A program made the position numbers and the translations under genes. The notes under the pieces were generated by a model, which saw nothing but the letters and a program-made list of their open reading frames with translations, ran no database searches and was not told the DNA's origin. A stretch of 64,000 nucleotides of DNA from Theristus sp. LFF4_11 (Eukaryota; Nematoda; Chromadorea; Monhysterida; Xyalidae). The first letter of the stretch is position 1. Each line of letters starts with the position of its first letter. Shown here one piece after another: positions 1 to 12,344 of this stretch. The DNA is taken from contig JASANC010002024.1 in NCBI GenBank assembly GCA_030248135.1, positions 24,537-88,536 on the forward strand, given 5' to 3'.

Positions 1-526
1 AATTGCCGTCTCATCTGGGAGGAGATCCGTTGATTTGCATCGTGATGTTGGCTTTCTGGAACAAAAACAAGAAATCGATCATTGAAAGAGATTTAACAGT
101 CAGTGGTTGCATTGTGCCGACTGCTGGCAGACACTCCGCTGGCAGATGTGAAGCTTGTCCGATTGACCTGTCCGTTTTTCGCATGGCAAAAAAAGGCCAA
201 AAGCCCACGAATGAATGAAGAACAGAGGTTTGGCGTTTGAATGAGATCAAATATTGATTATAAAGATATACGTCCTACTCCCAGCTCGATTGTTTGCTGA
301 AATTTGCGCGTTACATTGTGACGAAAACGTGACCGGTTTATTCAGACGTACTTTGTGTAAACGAAATGTAAGGTTGAACGAGCCAACTGCAAACAGCCAA
401 AGAACGCACGGGCATTTATGTCCGTGTCTGTCAACGCGATTCACCACAGTTGTTTGGTGTTACAAGTTATTTGGAACGTTTCGCGAACATCAGTGATAAT
501 GCACACGCACAGCTTATACGCAAGTA
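1..526. other. Downstream flank of the Ashwin-like gene, no gene seen
   Basis: I see no convincing coding exon or RNA gene here. It lies just 3' of the stop codon of the minus-strand Ashwin-like gene and may hold its 3' untranslated region. Short open frames on both strands have no splice or family support. Confidence 0.5.
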
Positions 527-1856
527 TCAAAGAACGCACGGGCAGCCTGTGGTTCGCGGCCTGATCGCACGACTCGCATGCACGGGCGCTTCCAATCGTT
601 TGCGGCTGCTCTCTGAGTCGGCTGACCGCCGATGCTCCACCGTGGCACGCGCACGTCGACACGCGGCCCGCTGTGGCGCAGGCACACAATACTGCCGGGC
701 CAAGCTGACCACTTGCTCACGATTCATGCCCGCGCAATCGATCCGAGTCAACGCACGCTGAATTCGTTCAGTGGAGAACACTGACACAGGTGCTCGTTGA
801 TTGCATCATAATCAAACATCGTCAAACAAACTAACGCCGGTTACGCACCTGCTTCTACAGTTTTTAAAGTATCACTTGAACAGACCTGCTGGATTTCGTT
901 GATCAGAAACTCGCTACTGAGCAACTCTGGAAAGAGCAACGGATTCAGCGTTGTCGGGTTGGCCGGCGCAACGGCGGTGTGCTGCTGCTGCTGAGGCGTC
1001 AGTGTGCTTGCAGCATTTGAATGAGACGCAGCCGCCCGCCGCGACGGCCACGCACTTCGGACGCCGTTGGTTCGCTTGCGCCATTGTTTCGTTTTCCGGC
1101 CTTCCTGCACAAACAGAAAACATTTGAAAACAAAGGAGCGCGAAGAATCTGTACACTACTGTTTCAGCCTGCCAAATGTAACGTAATGCGCAGCTGCCAA
1201 AGTTATGATGTTCCACTTTAGATTTTCGTCGGGCGTCGCACAAAACTTGCCGTCAAATTCCTTCATTTTCAGAGTTGACAAAACGTCGCTTCATGCCACT
1301 GAAGTGCAGAACGTGCAACAAAAACAAAACTTTTTCCTGCGCTCTCTAGCTGTAAATCTACTAAATTCAAATCTATGTTTGGAAAGAGATGCAGGCATAC
1401 TCGGAAAGTTTGTTTGAAACCTCGAGTAGGATTCGATATGTTTCAAACCCACCTCCCATTTATCCCGGGCAAAAAAACAGCAAAACACAAAAACATTAAA
1501 ACAAGCCATGCCATGCAGAAACTTATTTTGGTTTATTTTTGTTAATTTGCATCAGTTTTTTTTGCCAAACATTTTTTGGTACTCACTTGATCATTAGCAT
1601 CAGCGGCAGTTGCTGTCGACGACTCGGACCACTGAATCCTTGGATGTTTTGAGCCAGGCTCGCTCTCGCTCGTGTCCATGCTGCTTGTCTGTGCCTCATT
1701 ATCGTTCTCCATTTTTGTGGTTTTTTTGCATGTGAGACCCGGTTTTCCTTCAGACTGCGAAACCGTTGAATCTTTCAGCAAACCCATGGCCGAATCGTGC
1801 TCGTGCACTGACAACGAAGTTAGCGTTCGGTTCAGTCGCAAAATTCGCCGCTGCAT
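527..1856 (-). CDS. Ashwin-like protein
   Basis: Three exons on the minus strand: 1856-1587, 1104-849 and 780-527, giving about 259 residues; phases match (0, then 1) and donors are GTGAGT and GTGCGT. The family signature is the helix PELLSSEFLINEI in exon 2, followed in exon 3 by NREQVVSLARQYCVPAPQR, which matches the vertebrate Ashwin (C2orf49) pattern of a PELLS helix and then LTELYVQHAIPLPQR. Ashwin is a metazoan nuclear protein found with the tRNA-splicing ligase complex (RTCB, DDX1, FAM98B, CGI-99). Odd points: the PELLS helix is near the N terminus in vertebrates but here follows an extension of about 150 residues rich in Ser, Thr and Gln, and the spacer between the two motifs is longer. 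An in-frame ATG at 1709 (MENDNEAQ) is an alternative start. The C terminus is Arg-rich and could be spliced further. Function is inferred from two motifs only. Confidence 0.72.
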
Positions 1857-2369
1857 TTTTCATGCACAGTAGTGACATTTTCAATCTGTTATATTTTTGG
1901 GGTTGTTTGTTGTTGGTTGTTTTTTTTTAATTTTTAAAAACCAATTTTTCAATTAAATAAAAACAAAAACGCCGACATTTTTTTAGACCGTTACCGTTAT
2001 AAAAAGAATTTGTAGTTAAGTGTAAATAAAAAACAAAATGCCGTTTTTTTGTTTTTTTAACAACCCTAAACCCTAGCGAATCCAAAAAATTTCGTTGAAA
2101 TTGAAAACCAGTACAGTTATTTGAGACACTGACAGCTACACTGGGGTGGCAGTTTTCGTTTTCGTAAAAACTTTAACGGAAAATATTATTCTTTTTTGTT
2201 TCACTTATAAATGCAAGTCAAAGTCAACCAGTCAAGCACGGACAGATCTGATCTACAATTCTGATGAGAATAAATCATATTGGTTTGATTGTTCAATCAC
2301 AGCAACGTTTTACGATACTTTAACTCACGGGACTGCGGCCCTCACAAAAATCTCACAACTAGCCAACAG

Positions 2370-3800
2370 TCACTCAATCTGTTTGTCTCGGTGGTCATTT
2401 TCAGCTTCAATGTTCATTGGCAGTTGATTTGGAGGACAGTGCAGTTTTATGTGAGTTGTGTAGAACTGGCGATTCTCGGAAGCAGCGATTTGGTAGAGCG
2501 CCTTGCAGCCGAGTTGAGCGTCATGTGGCGTCATCGGCAGCACGTCAATCATCAGAACATCGTCACTTGGATCGTTCGGTTTCCGCCAGATCTAACAATG
2601 AATGCGCATGTTTGCCTGCGAATTGGCATTCGTGTTCGTGCTATTCTTTCCATTCTTTGTCCGCTGCAACCACGATTGGAAAATATCTTGGCATTATTCA
2701 TGAAGCAGTATTTAAGGGACATTCATGAAGCAGTATTTAGTGACTGCGTATGTAGCTATCTTTTAACACACTATCGCACACTTGACACACGTCTGGTCTG
2801 TTTTTTTCATACTTTTTTGTACGTTGATGACAAACAACGTTTCACCTCGAGATGTTGCGATTGTGCGGGCGCCAACTGGCAGACGGTCGGGTGCACACGA
2901 TAGAGCGCGTTGTTGGAACAGCGCACACGAACGGACACCGGCTGGCACGATCGATTCGTGACGCGACACCGGAATATGCTGAGAAACACTTAGGATGCGC
3001 AGTATATTTCTTGAAACATGTCACCTTTTAGCGTACGGAATGGCCGAGTCATGGCAGCTTTTTTCAGGGTGTAAAGAGCGCGCGCAATTTGAATGAAACA
3101 AAAAAACCTTCAAAAGCCAATTGTGAATCGAATTAATAGTACTTTTTAAAGTAATAAAATTGTTCATGCTTTCCGTTTGTTCTTAGTCTATTGCACACAC
3201 GATTGGGAAATATGTATCTTGGGATTTTTGAAAAAGACAACTCCTAGTCTACGACTGATCCCGCCTTGATGGAGAATACAATAACTGCTTTATTTATTCG
3301 GCCATACTGTACCAAATCCGTGAAAGAACTGGGATCATCGTGTTTGAATAAAGGTTAAAGACATAAAGAAATGGAGTTTTTGGATTGCCGACTAAACATG
3401 ATTCCCGGTTTATTCTTTTTGAATTCAAGTTTCGCGGGTTTTGTATTCTGCCAAAAAGTGACAGGTTTAAGTGACAAATGACGTTACATCACGAGCATGC
3501 TACAAGAGTGCAGTTGCACCAGTGATTGCAATGTTGCAATGGACACGCAGTGCAACTTTCATTAGCAATTTCGTCATTGAAATCTTCTCCAACCGGACAT
3601 TCGTCCAGCAAAACCATCGTGCTTTTGCGGTGTACCACGCTTTTGCCACAGATCATTTTCGAGGCTAACCGCGGCATACCGCACAGATCGCTTTTGTGCG
3701 GTTGTTTTCGAGTGTCTAACCTGCGAGTGCTGTGCATGAAGTGTGCCACTGCTGGTTGCACATCGAGCAGCTCTGTCGCTTCGGGCTGGGAGGTCATCAT
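2370..3800 (-). CDS. Small Major Sperm Protein (MSP)-domain protein
   Basis: Three exons: 3800-3721, 2978-2846 and 2591-2370, with intron phases 2 and 0, giving 144 residues. The joined protein reads as one immunoglobulin-like MSP fold: a first strand (LLDVQPAVAHF), then RVTNRSCQPVSVRVRCSNN, the characteristic YRVHPTVCQLAPAQS turn, and the later strands DDVLMIDVLPMT and YTTHIKLHC. MSP domains occur in nematode sperm cytoskeletal proteins, in short nematode MSP-like proteins and in VAP/MOSPD membrane-contact proteins. No transmembrane helix follows the domain, so a VAP-type tail anchor is absent and a cytosolic single-domain protein is more likely. The start was chosen at the ATG pair 3800/3797; an upstream exon is possible because the same frame stays open past it. 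The last acceptor (TTCATTGTTAG) is weak and is the least certain junction. Intron 1 carries a family A MITE. Confidence 0.68.
3034..3311 (+). mobile_element. MITE family A copy
   Basis: About 278 bp, inside intron 1 of the MSP gene. It begins TACGGAATGGCCGAGT and ends ATTCGGCCATACTGTA, imperfect terminal inverted repeats. The same sequence, including an internal GGAGCGCGCGAA-type stretch and CAACTCCTAGTCTGCGAC-like stretch, recurs at 12877-13127, 15665-15905 (inverted) and 16329-16598. No coding capacity; a non-autonomous DNA transposon. Confidence 0.8.
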
Positions 3801-3960
3801 GTCGGCCGGAACCACTGGCTGCTGATGTTCTTTTGTTTGTTTGTTTTGAAAAACCGGACACGGACGGATTTGTGTGAAAAAGTGAGCTTTATATGAAGCA
3901 GCAGGTCGAAATGAAAGACCACTTGCCTCAGAATGCCATATTTCAAAGATGTCCACAACT

Positions 3961-4385
3961 GCAGCCTAACTCTTTAACATATGCAACTGGCTGATTGGTG
4001 GTTGATGTATGCATTCTCTGAATGAATTGATGTGGAGGAGAGTAATTTGCATAGATTATAGAATACATTAAATCACGTGACCACCAACCAATCATCTAAT
4101 TGGATATGTTTTAAAGTTAGACTGTGTATTTTTTATGGTTTTTCATACATTTTACCATGGTTGTTCACACCAGTTACTGAACCAAAGTGTATTGTAATTT
4201 GATTATGGTTAAACAGATTTTTGCAAACTCAACTAATGGTGCAGATACGTAAAGTCCAACATGTCTAACTAGCGGATTGGTTGATGCATGCATTCTATGC
4301 ATGCATTGCTGTGGAGGCGGGTTTGGTTTGCACAGAATTCATGCATCCCGTGATCACCAACCAATAAGCCATTAGAGTGCAAAAT
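3961..4385. mobile_element. Two family B MITE copies in tandem
   Basis: Copies at about 3961-4126 and 4250-4385. Each is a near palindrome: an arm with CTGATTGGTTGATGCATGCA, a short centre with TTTGCACAGAAT, and the mirror arm CACCAACCAATCA. The outer ends carry AGTCTAAC / GTTAGACT. Further copies lie at 24225-24380, 36557-36716, 49398-49552, 51707-51850 and 61038-61210. No coding potential. Confidence 0.7.
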
Positions 4386-4399
4386 CAAGACAATAAAAA

Positions 4400-5744
4400 C
4401 GATATTCTTCACGTGCAATTTGCATTTTCACAGTTTCTCGGTCTTTATTTAGCATTGACTGACATTAGAATTATTCTGCTCGTAAATCAAAAATTTTGGA
4501 AGAAATTTAAAAAAGAAGCTATCATCCATGCCATTTTTAAACATAATACCTAATCACGCCATGTAATCAAAATTGTCACGCGGCATCTGAGGTGCAACAA
4601 AACTGTTTCAATAACAACCCCCGTTTACAAAAACAAAACCGGAACTTTCAACTGAAAACTGTCGTGACAAAAACGAACAGGTAAAAAAGACAAAGAAATT
4701 GTTGCAAAGCGAATCAAGAGCAACAACACAAAATGAACAAAACAGAGAAACCTTATATACACGAGAGAAATTCGTACCCGTAAGTCTCTGCGTGCAATTG
4801 TTTATTTAAAGATTTTTTTTTGAAAAAATCGAAAGGAACGCGCTTTGTGAGGGATAGGTTTGTTTTGTAAATGCAGAAACTTGAAGGCAAAATTTCAGCG
4901 GCGCACGGATTCGAACGGTATTGGCGAATTAGTAAATGTGTTGCAACGAAACCCGCAAAAACTAAAATAAAAGATAAAATAACAAACCAATAATTGCATT
5001 TACACCGTTACAGATTAGATTTTGCTGAATTCATCAAAGTTTCAAAATGAATAAATGATATGAAACCTGTCTGAAAAACCAGTAAAATACCATGCGTTAA
5101 AACCATGCTGACACTATTACAAAACCTCTTTTTACCGATTACATCATGAAAAAAGGTAGCGCTCATTCATTAGTACAAAAACGATTAGTATTACACGACA
5201 TATTTGTTGTGTTTCAAATAAAAAAGATGTGCGCAATTTTTAAAATTGTAAAAAACGCATTCTATATCAGTTGTTTTACGAAGCCGTTAACGTAAAATAA
5301 TAATAATAACAATATAATACAGATCAGCTGACACAAAAGAAAATCCAATGAGCCACAACCCATAAATATAAGGAACACACAACGCAACTCATCATAATTC
5401 ATAAACACCGTCGGTTGGTTGGCTGGCTGAACGTATTTCAATAAAATAACAAAATTCTTCGTGTCATTTCCAACAATGAAACACAACACAGAACTGGCTG
5501 TACAGTGCTGTCAAACAAATGAAACCAATGGATACACAGAAAACTAATGATGAATGAAGATCAACCAGTCAAACCAGCAAACCAAAGCAGCGCCTATCGG
5601 CTTACAAGAAATGGACAAAAGAAAAGGGAATATGGATTGAAGGCGGAATTGGGGAAATATTGTTTGGAATGTCTTTGGTTTGGTTGGTTTTTTCAATTTT
5701 CTTGCCAAAATGACACAACGAAAAAAACATCGATCGCCGAATGA
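4400..5744. other. AT-rich intergenic DNA, no gene seen
   Basis: Lies between the MSP gene and the HEXIM stop codon. Open frames are short with no splice-supported coding pattern. It probably includes the HEXIM 3' untranslated region and the MSP promoter. Confidence 0.5.
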
Positions 5745-8211
5745 TCATCGATTCGCGTCAGTCTCAGTCGTCTGTAGTCGCTGATTATTGGCAAAGTCCG
5801 TTGTAATAGTTGTTGTGCGTTCGTCGAGTTGCCCAGTGGAACTGGCGCGCCTGAACAACGGCTCCGATCTCATCGCGGCCAAGTTCACCTGAATGCCTGC
5901 CGCTGCCGCTGCGCCGGCGCCATTGCCGCTCTCGTCGGTGCTGTTCGCAGCCGCCGCCGCCGTCGTCGCCGCGCACGCCTCCAACTCCGCGATGCGACTC
6001 CTCAGCTGCATGGTCAGCTGTTTCTCGCGGTTCAGTTGCTCCTCGAGCCGCGCGTTCTCGCGGATCAGCTCGTCCTTGGTCAGCTTCTCCAGGCGTTCCA
6101 CCTGTTCGCGTTCGTATTCGAGCTCGAACTCTCGTTCGAACGAGTCCGACGAGTCGTACGAGTGCTGCGCCGTGGTGACGCCCGGCGCGGTGCCGGTGCC
6201 GGCCGAGCCCGTCTCGGACGCGTCCTCGGAGCCGGTGAACGAGTCGGACACGGTGCGATCGCGGGCCACTGCTGCCGAGTGCTGATGATGCTGATGACGG
6301 TGGTGACGCGCGAGCACCCGACCGGCGTGTCCGTGCCCGGCGCTCTCCGCACACGCAACGTCGTCCATCGCAGACTCCTCCGCCTGACGCGCCTCGAAAT
6401 CGTCCAGCAGGAACTGTGTCGTGTTGTACGGCGCCATCGGTTGGCCGTGTGCGAACCTGCAAAATGGCGCATACGTCCACCGAACCATGGCTGGGGCCAG
6501 TTTTGTAAGAGTTAGCCGTCCAATGGGCTATTACACCACTGAGCGCCTGGAAAAGTTCGTGAATCAATAAATTTCACACAAACCAGCAAGAAATCAAAAA
6601 TCAATGGTTTTTTCTGGCGAATACATTAAATCATGTTGCTTTTGAAATGATACCTTCCAAAGATGTGATTTCAATGATTTCAAAATGTGCTAAATGATAC
6701 TGAAAATTGTTTCAATGTTTTTTCTCAATGCAGTTTTTTTTCAAAATTCAGTTCCAGTTCAATTTCCATCAACTCAACAAACGTAAAAAAAACTCACCGC
6801 TCCGCACGCATGCGCTCTGCGCGCTCCTGCTGGCGTTCCTGCAGCTGCCGTTTTTCCTCGACCGACAGTTTGTAGTACGGCTTCCAACGACGTCGCTTGC
6901 GGCGTTTCCGTTTGCGCCCCGCCCCGCCCGCCGCGCCGGCCGCTGTTGTCTCCGCGTCGCCGCCCTTTTGCCCTGCCACACTTTCATCGTGATCGGAACC
7001 AATCGCCATTGCGCTGCTGAAATTTCAACTGCTGCTCAATATCTCAACATTATTCATTCATTCATTCATTGCCGGAACAACAAGTTTTTGGTAAAAAATG
7101 GTTTTCCGACAGCCTAGTGACATAATACGGTCAAAGAATGAACACGATAGATCGTACTGAACTCAACTCAATGCTCTTCCAGGCTATTTTAGGAGCATAA
7201 AAAGAGAAATGAAAAACAAGCTTTTGTAATAAATTTTGCTGACGGTCAGCATCATAACCACCAATCAAACACAATACGGCAAAACAAGCCTCATTTGCTT
7301 TCAGCCATTGCATTTTGCAAAAACTTGAGGGAAATAGTGGTACACGGATGGATTCATCAAGCGTTTGATGAACTGAATGACGCAAAACAAGATTAATACA
7401 AGAGTGTGGATTCATAGCTTCGTGCTAGTCTCTATGCACATCTGTTTCTGCGTGAGCTCCAACTTTACGGTGCTTTGCTGCCACCGACGTTGCAAATTAA
7501 TTACAGAGTCAACTGAACGAGCATGAATCAGCGCTCTTTGTTAGCAAGACTGTCAGGCTTCAGTGAAGCAACGTCTTTCTCCTTATTTGCTTCCTGTTAG
7601 GCATGGCAGCTTTGTTTTGACAGCGTTGTCTATATGGATGGAAAAAGCCAGTTTTCTTGCCGGTTTTGTGAACAATAATCAACGGTGGTCTAGCTACCAA
7701 CAGGCAGCAGAACTGAATAACAGAATTGAGTGGTGGATTCGACAACTGAAATTTTGGATTTCTTTCGACGACTGAAAATTCAAATTTTCTGTTGGTAAAA
7801 AACGGTTTTTTTTTAATTTTGGCGTGAAAAGAAACCAGTTTCGTTTCCGTGCCATCCCTAGTTGTCCATAAGAAAATCTACAAAAAAGGTCAAATTGTAG
7901 ACAGTTCGTGATTTTTGCAATAACATAGAAAAATGACATTACCCACGTCCACACCACAACTCAGTTGAAGGTACTGGCCGAGTTGTGGTCGTCGGCAATC
8001 TCTTTTTCTATATTATGAGTTTTCTTGGGTTCTGCAACTCAATACATTTGGCATAAGGTCTCGAAACCAAAATGAAAGTCAATAGCAACAGAAATGCTCG
8101 CACACACCTGTCTCGTTTGTCGTCTCGTTGCTTGTTCGCAGTGCCGTTTGCTGTTGCGAGTTTCGCGTGTTCACCGCCAGCAGGCGCCCGGGCGTCCACT
8201 TGCGCTGCCAT
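5745..8211 (-). CDS. HEXIM: HEXIM, inhibitor of P-TEFb (7SK snRNP)
   Basis: Exons 8211-8108, 7016-6798 and 6456-5745 give 344 residues, close to human HEXIM1 (359). HEXIM binds 7SK RNA through a basic stretch and holds CDK9/cyclin T inactive. Visible here: the arginine-rich RNA-binding/nuclear-localisation motif at residues 69-84 (RKRKRRKRRRWKPYYK), which includes the invariant WKPYYKL; the P-TEFb inhibitory motif APYNTTQFLLDD at 116-127; acidic and His-rich linkers; and a C-terminal coiled coil of about residues 214-268 (cyclin T binding and dimerisation). An Ala/Gly-rich tail follows. Exons 2 and 3 are certain. Exon 1 rests on an ATG in good context, a GTGTGT donor and a matching phase; if it is wrong, translation starts at the ATG at 7009 and the protein is 307 residues. 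Confidence 0.93.
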
Positions 8212-9900
8212 AGTGTTGTTGTTATTGTTGTTGTACTGTTGGAATACAGCGACAGAATGCACAGACGCACGCCACGCACACTGAATCGCAAAACAACCTG
8301 AGTCCGTTGTGCTGTGCGCAGCGCGTTTTGTACTCTGGATGTCCACGTTGTTTTCTTGTTTGGTGCTGAACGTACAATTTTTCGTTATTTTACGTTTCGA
8401 AAATCAACGTTTTCTTTTCCGATTTCACTCTTCAACACAACAACTGCAATGAAAAGTTTGATTCGTCACTCAAATCGTGTTCAAACAGTTCATGTTCAAT
8501 CGAACTTGTCGATTTGTGTTTGCAAGAAAGGTGATTCTCAAAACACGCACATCGTTTTGTTGGCTGAGAAAACACAGTTCTACAACCGCGTATTTGGTTG
8601 GTTCGATTCTCTGTGCATTGCCGCGAGTGGCCTGGCTTGGGCGTGTGTTCTGTGTTTATATACGCGCGCGTGCGTGTGTGTGTACGTGCTGTGTGCGAGT
8701 GCGACTGGCTACAACAGAAGACACAGAAGCAAAACGTTTGCAAAAACAAGCAGAACCAAAAGCCGAGCAGAGTGTGCGCCCATGCCGATCGAAAAGAAGT
8801 CGACCCGACATCGAACATATTGCTGACACAGGCAGCACACGAGAAAACAAATGCACCACTGCTTTGTGACAGAGGCTTGAGCAAAGTGAAGCACTGCATT
8901 GAAACACGCACAACCGACATGCGGCAACTGTGCGCAAAAAATACTTGTGTTGGATGCAAAATTGAATCGCACACCACACACAGCCAGCGTGTTTTTCGCC
9001 ACAGCGTCTATGCACACACCGATGCATTTCCATCCGTCAAACCAGACAACTGGAAACTGCGCAACATGCGTTGTCCCGCCGAACGGGCGAATTTGTGAAC
9101 TGTGATCGTTGGACGGTCTCTCTGCCACTCTTTTCCAACGTCACAAAGTTCACTCCAGAAATAAATGAAACAAGCAAAATTGTGCGCCCGGCATCCGCAA
9201 CACCGGAACATTTTGAAAATCAGTGTTTTTTTAAACTCTAAGTTGCAAAATACGATAGTCGGTTTGACGTGAAACAACAGCAACCGATTGCATTTCAACC
9301 GCACACAACGCAGCAGCATAAACGTTGAAAACACACCAGCCAGACGCGCAGCATAGAGAATGAACTGAACTGAATGAGAACGAAACGAACACACAGCAGA
9401 AATGATAACACCGAAAAATACAACACGTGCGCGAATAGGCACACACACACACACACCACTAACTCCGCCTTGTTTTTGACGCTGTCCACAATATTTTCTG
9501 AACTGAACAAGTATCGCACAAAAAGGGACAAAGTCACCGAGCACACGCACATTAGCAATGTCGTAAATTTGGCCAGATGATGATCGCACCAATCGCCAAA
9601 ATGTTGCAAGCATCGACACAGCAGTTTTACTGCTTTTCAACACTACTGACGAGCAAAAATCATGCGGATGCGCGAGCGAGCGCCAGCGAGCGGACAGCGC
9701 ATCACGCATAATATGAGCCGTTATCCGCTCGCGCGCTTTTTTCAAATTTGCTCGCTGCGTCCAGCGAGCATAGTATAAGCCACAAACTTGGTTCCGTGCA
9801 CACGAAACGAACACCCAAAGTTGTGCTTGGAGCCGCGAAAAAAATTTTTTCCGACAACTTTTCATACGCTGTAGACATGAAAAACCTATTCTGAAAACAG
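8212..9900. other. Upstream region of HEXIM, no gene seen
   Basis: Contains long chance open frames on both strands but none with a recognisable domain or splice pattern. It has a CA/TG-rich segment near 8660-8700 and a CA run at 9442-9456. A 5' regulatory role for HEXIM is possible; no specific promoter element could be assigned. Confidence 0.4.
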
Positions 9901-9944
9901 TGTTACTTCTTTCCCTGTCCTTTTTTTTTCAGGTATGTAATCAA

Positions 9945-10330
9945 CATGTGTTCGCCCTTTAAATTTTTACCTGCGACACTTTCACAGTCGAACAAAAATG
10001 TTCCCTAGGGTAATTCCACCCGGAGATTTTGAAAATTGGGTTAATTTTTTACCCCGACCCTGTTTTTGGGTAAAAATTGGGCATTTTTAATTGTTCGGAG
10101 GGTTTTCACCTGGTTTTAAGTGTTCGCCCTTTCAATTTTTAGCTGGGACACTTTCACAGTTGAACAAAAATGTTTCCTAGGGTAATTTCATTCGTATTTT
10201 TTGAAAATTTTGTTAATTTTTTTGCCCGGGCACTTTTTTGAGTCAAAATTGTGCATTCTTTGAAAGTTCGTAGCATTTTGACTGGGTATCAGTTTTTCAC
10301 TCTTACAAATTTTGTCTGAGCTGCGAAAAA
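9945..10330. repeat. Two diverged tandem copies bordering the satellite
   Basis: A unit starting TTCGCCCTTT with a GACACTTTCACAGT segment and AACAAAAATGTT(T/C)CCTAGGGTAATT occurs at 9951 and again at 10123, a spacing of about 172 bp. The second copy leads directly into the 149-bp satellite array. Confidence 0.6.
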
Positions 10331-12292
10331 TAGTAGGAAAAAGGTCTAGTCCGTAGTAATTCAATGCGCTGATCACGGATTTTGGGTTAGTTTTCTTACG
10401 TGAGCAACTCTAGATGCTGAATCGTGACGATTTCGGGCGAATCGGCCGTCGAAATTGGCGAAATCGGTCCAGAAACGAAAAACAAGAAAAGATTGTTTTC
10501 CAGGGTAATTCAATGCGCTGATCACGGATTTTGGGTTAGTTTTCTTACGTGAGCAACTCTAGATACTGAATCGTGTCGATTTCGGGCGAATCGGCCGTGG
10601 AAATCGGCGAAATCGGTCTAGAAATGAAAAACAAGAAAACTATGTTTTCCAATGTAATTCAATCCGCTGATCACGGATTTTGGGTTAGTTTTCTTATGTG
10701 AGCAACTCTAGATACCGAATCGTGACGATTTCGGGCGAATCGGCCGTCGAAATTGGCGAAATCGGTCCAGAAACGAAAAACAAGAAAAAGGTGTTTTCCA
10801 GGGTAATTCAATGCGCTGATCACGGATTTTCGGTTAGTTTTCTTACGTGAGCAACTCTAGATACTGAATCGTAACGATTTCGGGCGAATCGGCCGTCGAA
10901 ATTGGCGAAATCGGTCCAGAAACGAAAAACAAGAAAAGGGTGTTTTCCATGGTAATTCAATGCGCTGATCACGGATTTTGGGTTAGTTTTTTTATGTAAG
11001 CAACTCTAGATGCTGAATCGTGACGATTTCGGGCGAATCGGTCGTGGAAATTGGCGAAATCGGTCCGGAAACGAAAAACAAGAAAAAGATGTTTTCCAGG
11101 GTAACTCAATGCGGTGATCACGGATTTTGGTTAGTTTTCTTACGTGAGCTACTCTAGATGCTGAATCGTGACGATTTCGGGCGAATCGGCCGTGGAAATT
11201 GGCGAAATCGGTCCAGAAACGAAAAATAAGAAAAGGGTGTTTTCCAGGGTAATTCAATCCGCTGATCACGGATTGTGTGTTAGTTTTTTATGTGAGCAAC
11301 TCTAGATACTGAACCGTGACGATTTCGGGCGAATCGGCCGTGGAAATTGGCGAAATCGGTCCAGAAATGAAAAACAAAAAAACGGTGTTTTCCGTGGTAA
11401 TTAAATACACTGATCACAGATTTTGTGTTAGTTTTTTCATGTGAGCAACTCTAGATACCGAATCGTGACGATTTCGGGCGAATCGGCCGTCGAATTTAGT
11501 GAAACCGGTCCAGAAATGAAAAACAAGAAGTCGGTGTTTTCCATGGTAATTCATTGCGCCGATCACGGATTTTGGGTTAGTTTTCTTATGTGAGCAACTC
11601 TAGATACGGAATCGTGACGATTTCGGGCGAATCGGCCGTCGAAATTGGCGAAATCGGTCCAGAAACGAAAAACAAGAAAAGGGTGTTTTCCAGGGCAATT
11701 CAATGCGCTGATTACGGATTTTGGGTTAGTTTTCTTACGTGAGCAACTCTAGATACTGAATCGTGACGATTTCGGGCGAATCGGCCGTGGAAATTGGCGA
11801 AATCGGTCCAGAAACGAAAAAATAAGAAAAGGATGTTTTCCAGGGTAATTCAATGCGCTGATCACGGATTTTGTGTTAGTTTTTTATGTGAGCAACTCTA
11901 GATACTGAATCGTGACGATTTCGGGCGAATCGGCCGTGGAAATTGGCGAAATTGGTCCAGAAATGAAAAACAAAAAAAACGGTGTTTTCCATGGTAATTA
12001 AATACACTGATCACGGATTTTGTGATAGTTTTTTCATGTGAGCAACTCTAGATACCGAATCGTGACGATTTCGGGCGAATCGGCCGTGGAATTTAGTGAA
12101 ACCGGTCCAGAAATGAAAAACAAGAAGTCGGTGTTTTCTATGGTAATTCATTGCGCCGATCACGGCTTTTGGGTCAGTTTTCTTATGTGAGCAATTTCTA
12201 GGTACTGAATCGTGACGATTTTGGGCGAATCGGCCGTAGAAATAGCATAGACGAAATTGGCCTAAAAACGAAAAATGAAAAAGTTGTGTGCC
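10330..12292. repeat. 149-bp tandem satellite array with a 4-mer higher-order unit
   Basis: The landmark GATCACGGAT or its variants recurs at 10371, 10520, 10669, 10818, 10967, 11116, 11264, 11412, 11561, 11710, 11860, 12009 and 12158: thirteen monomers with spacings of 148-150 bp. Each monomer also carries GAGCAACTCTAGAT, GTGACGATTTCGGGCGAATC and CAGAAACGAAAAACAAGAAA. Monomers at 11264, 11412 and 11561 share private variants (TACACTGATCAC, GAAACCGGTCCAG, AAGAAGTCGGTG) with those at 11860, 12009 and 12158, so a block of four monomers (about 596 bp) has been copied as a unit. No coding function. Confidence 0.95.
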
Positions 12293-12344
12293 CAACGTAT
12301 TGTGATTTTGGTCCGACCTTCGGGGCTTATGTAAAAGTCAGAAT

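Noticed and set aside
2289..2903. 204-codon open frame on the plus strand
   Set aside because: It is antisense to exons 2 and 3 of the MSP-domain gene, whose minus-strand translation gives a recognisable fold.
9008..9865. 285-codon open frame on the minus strand
   Set aside because: Composition is biased to Cys, Phe, Arg and Val with no domain, and long frames are open on the opposite strand too. It lies in a CA-rich region with no splice or family support.
10330..12292. CRISPR array
   Set aside because: Repeats are contiguous 149-bp monomers without unique spacers and the DNA is eukaryotic.
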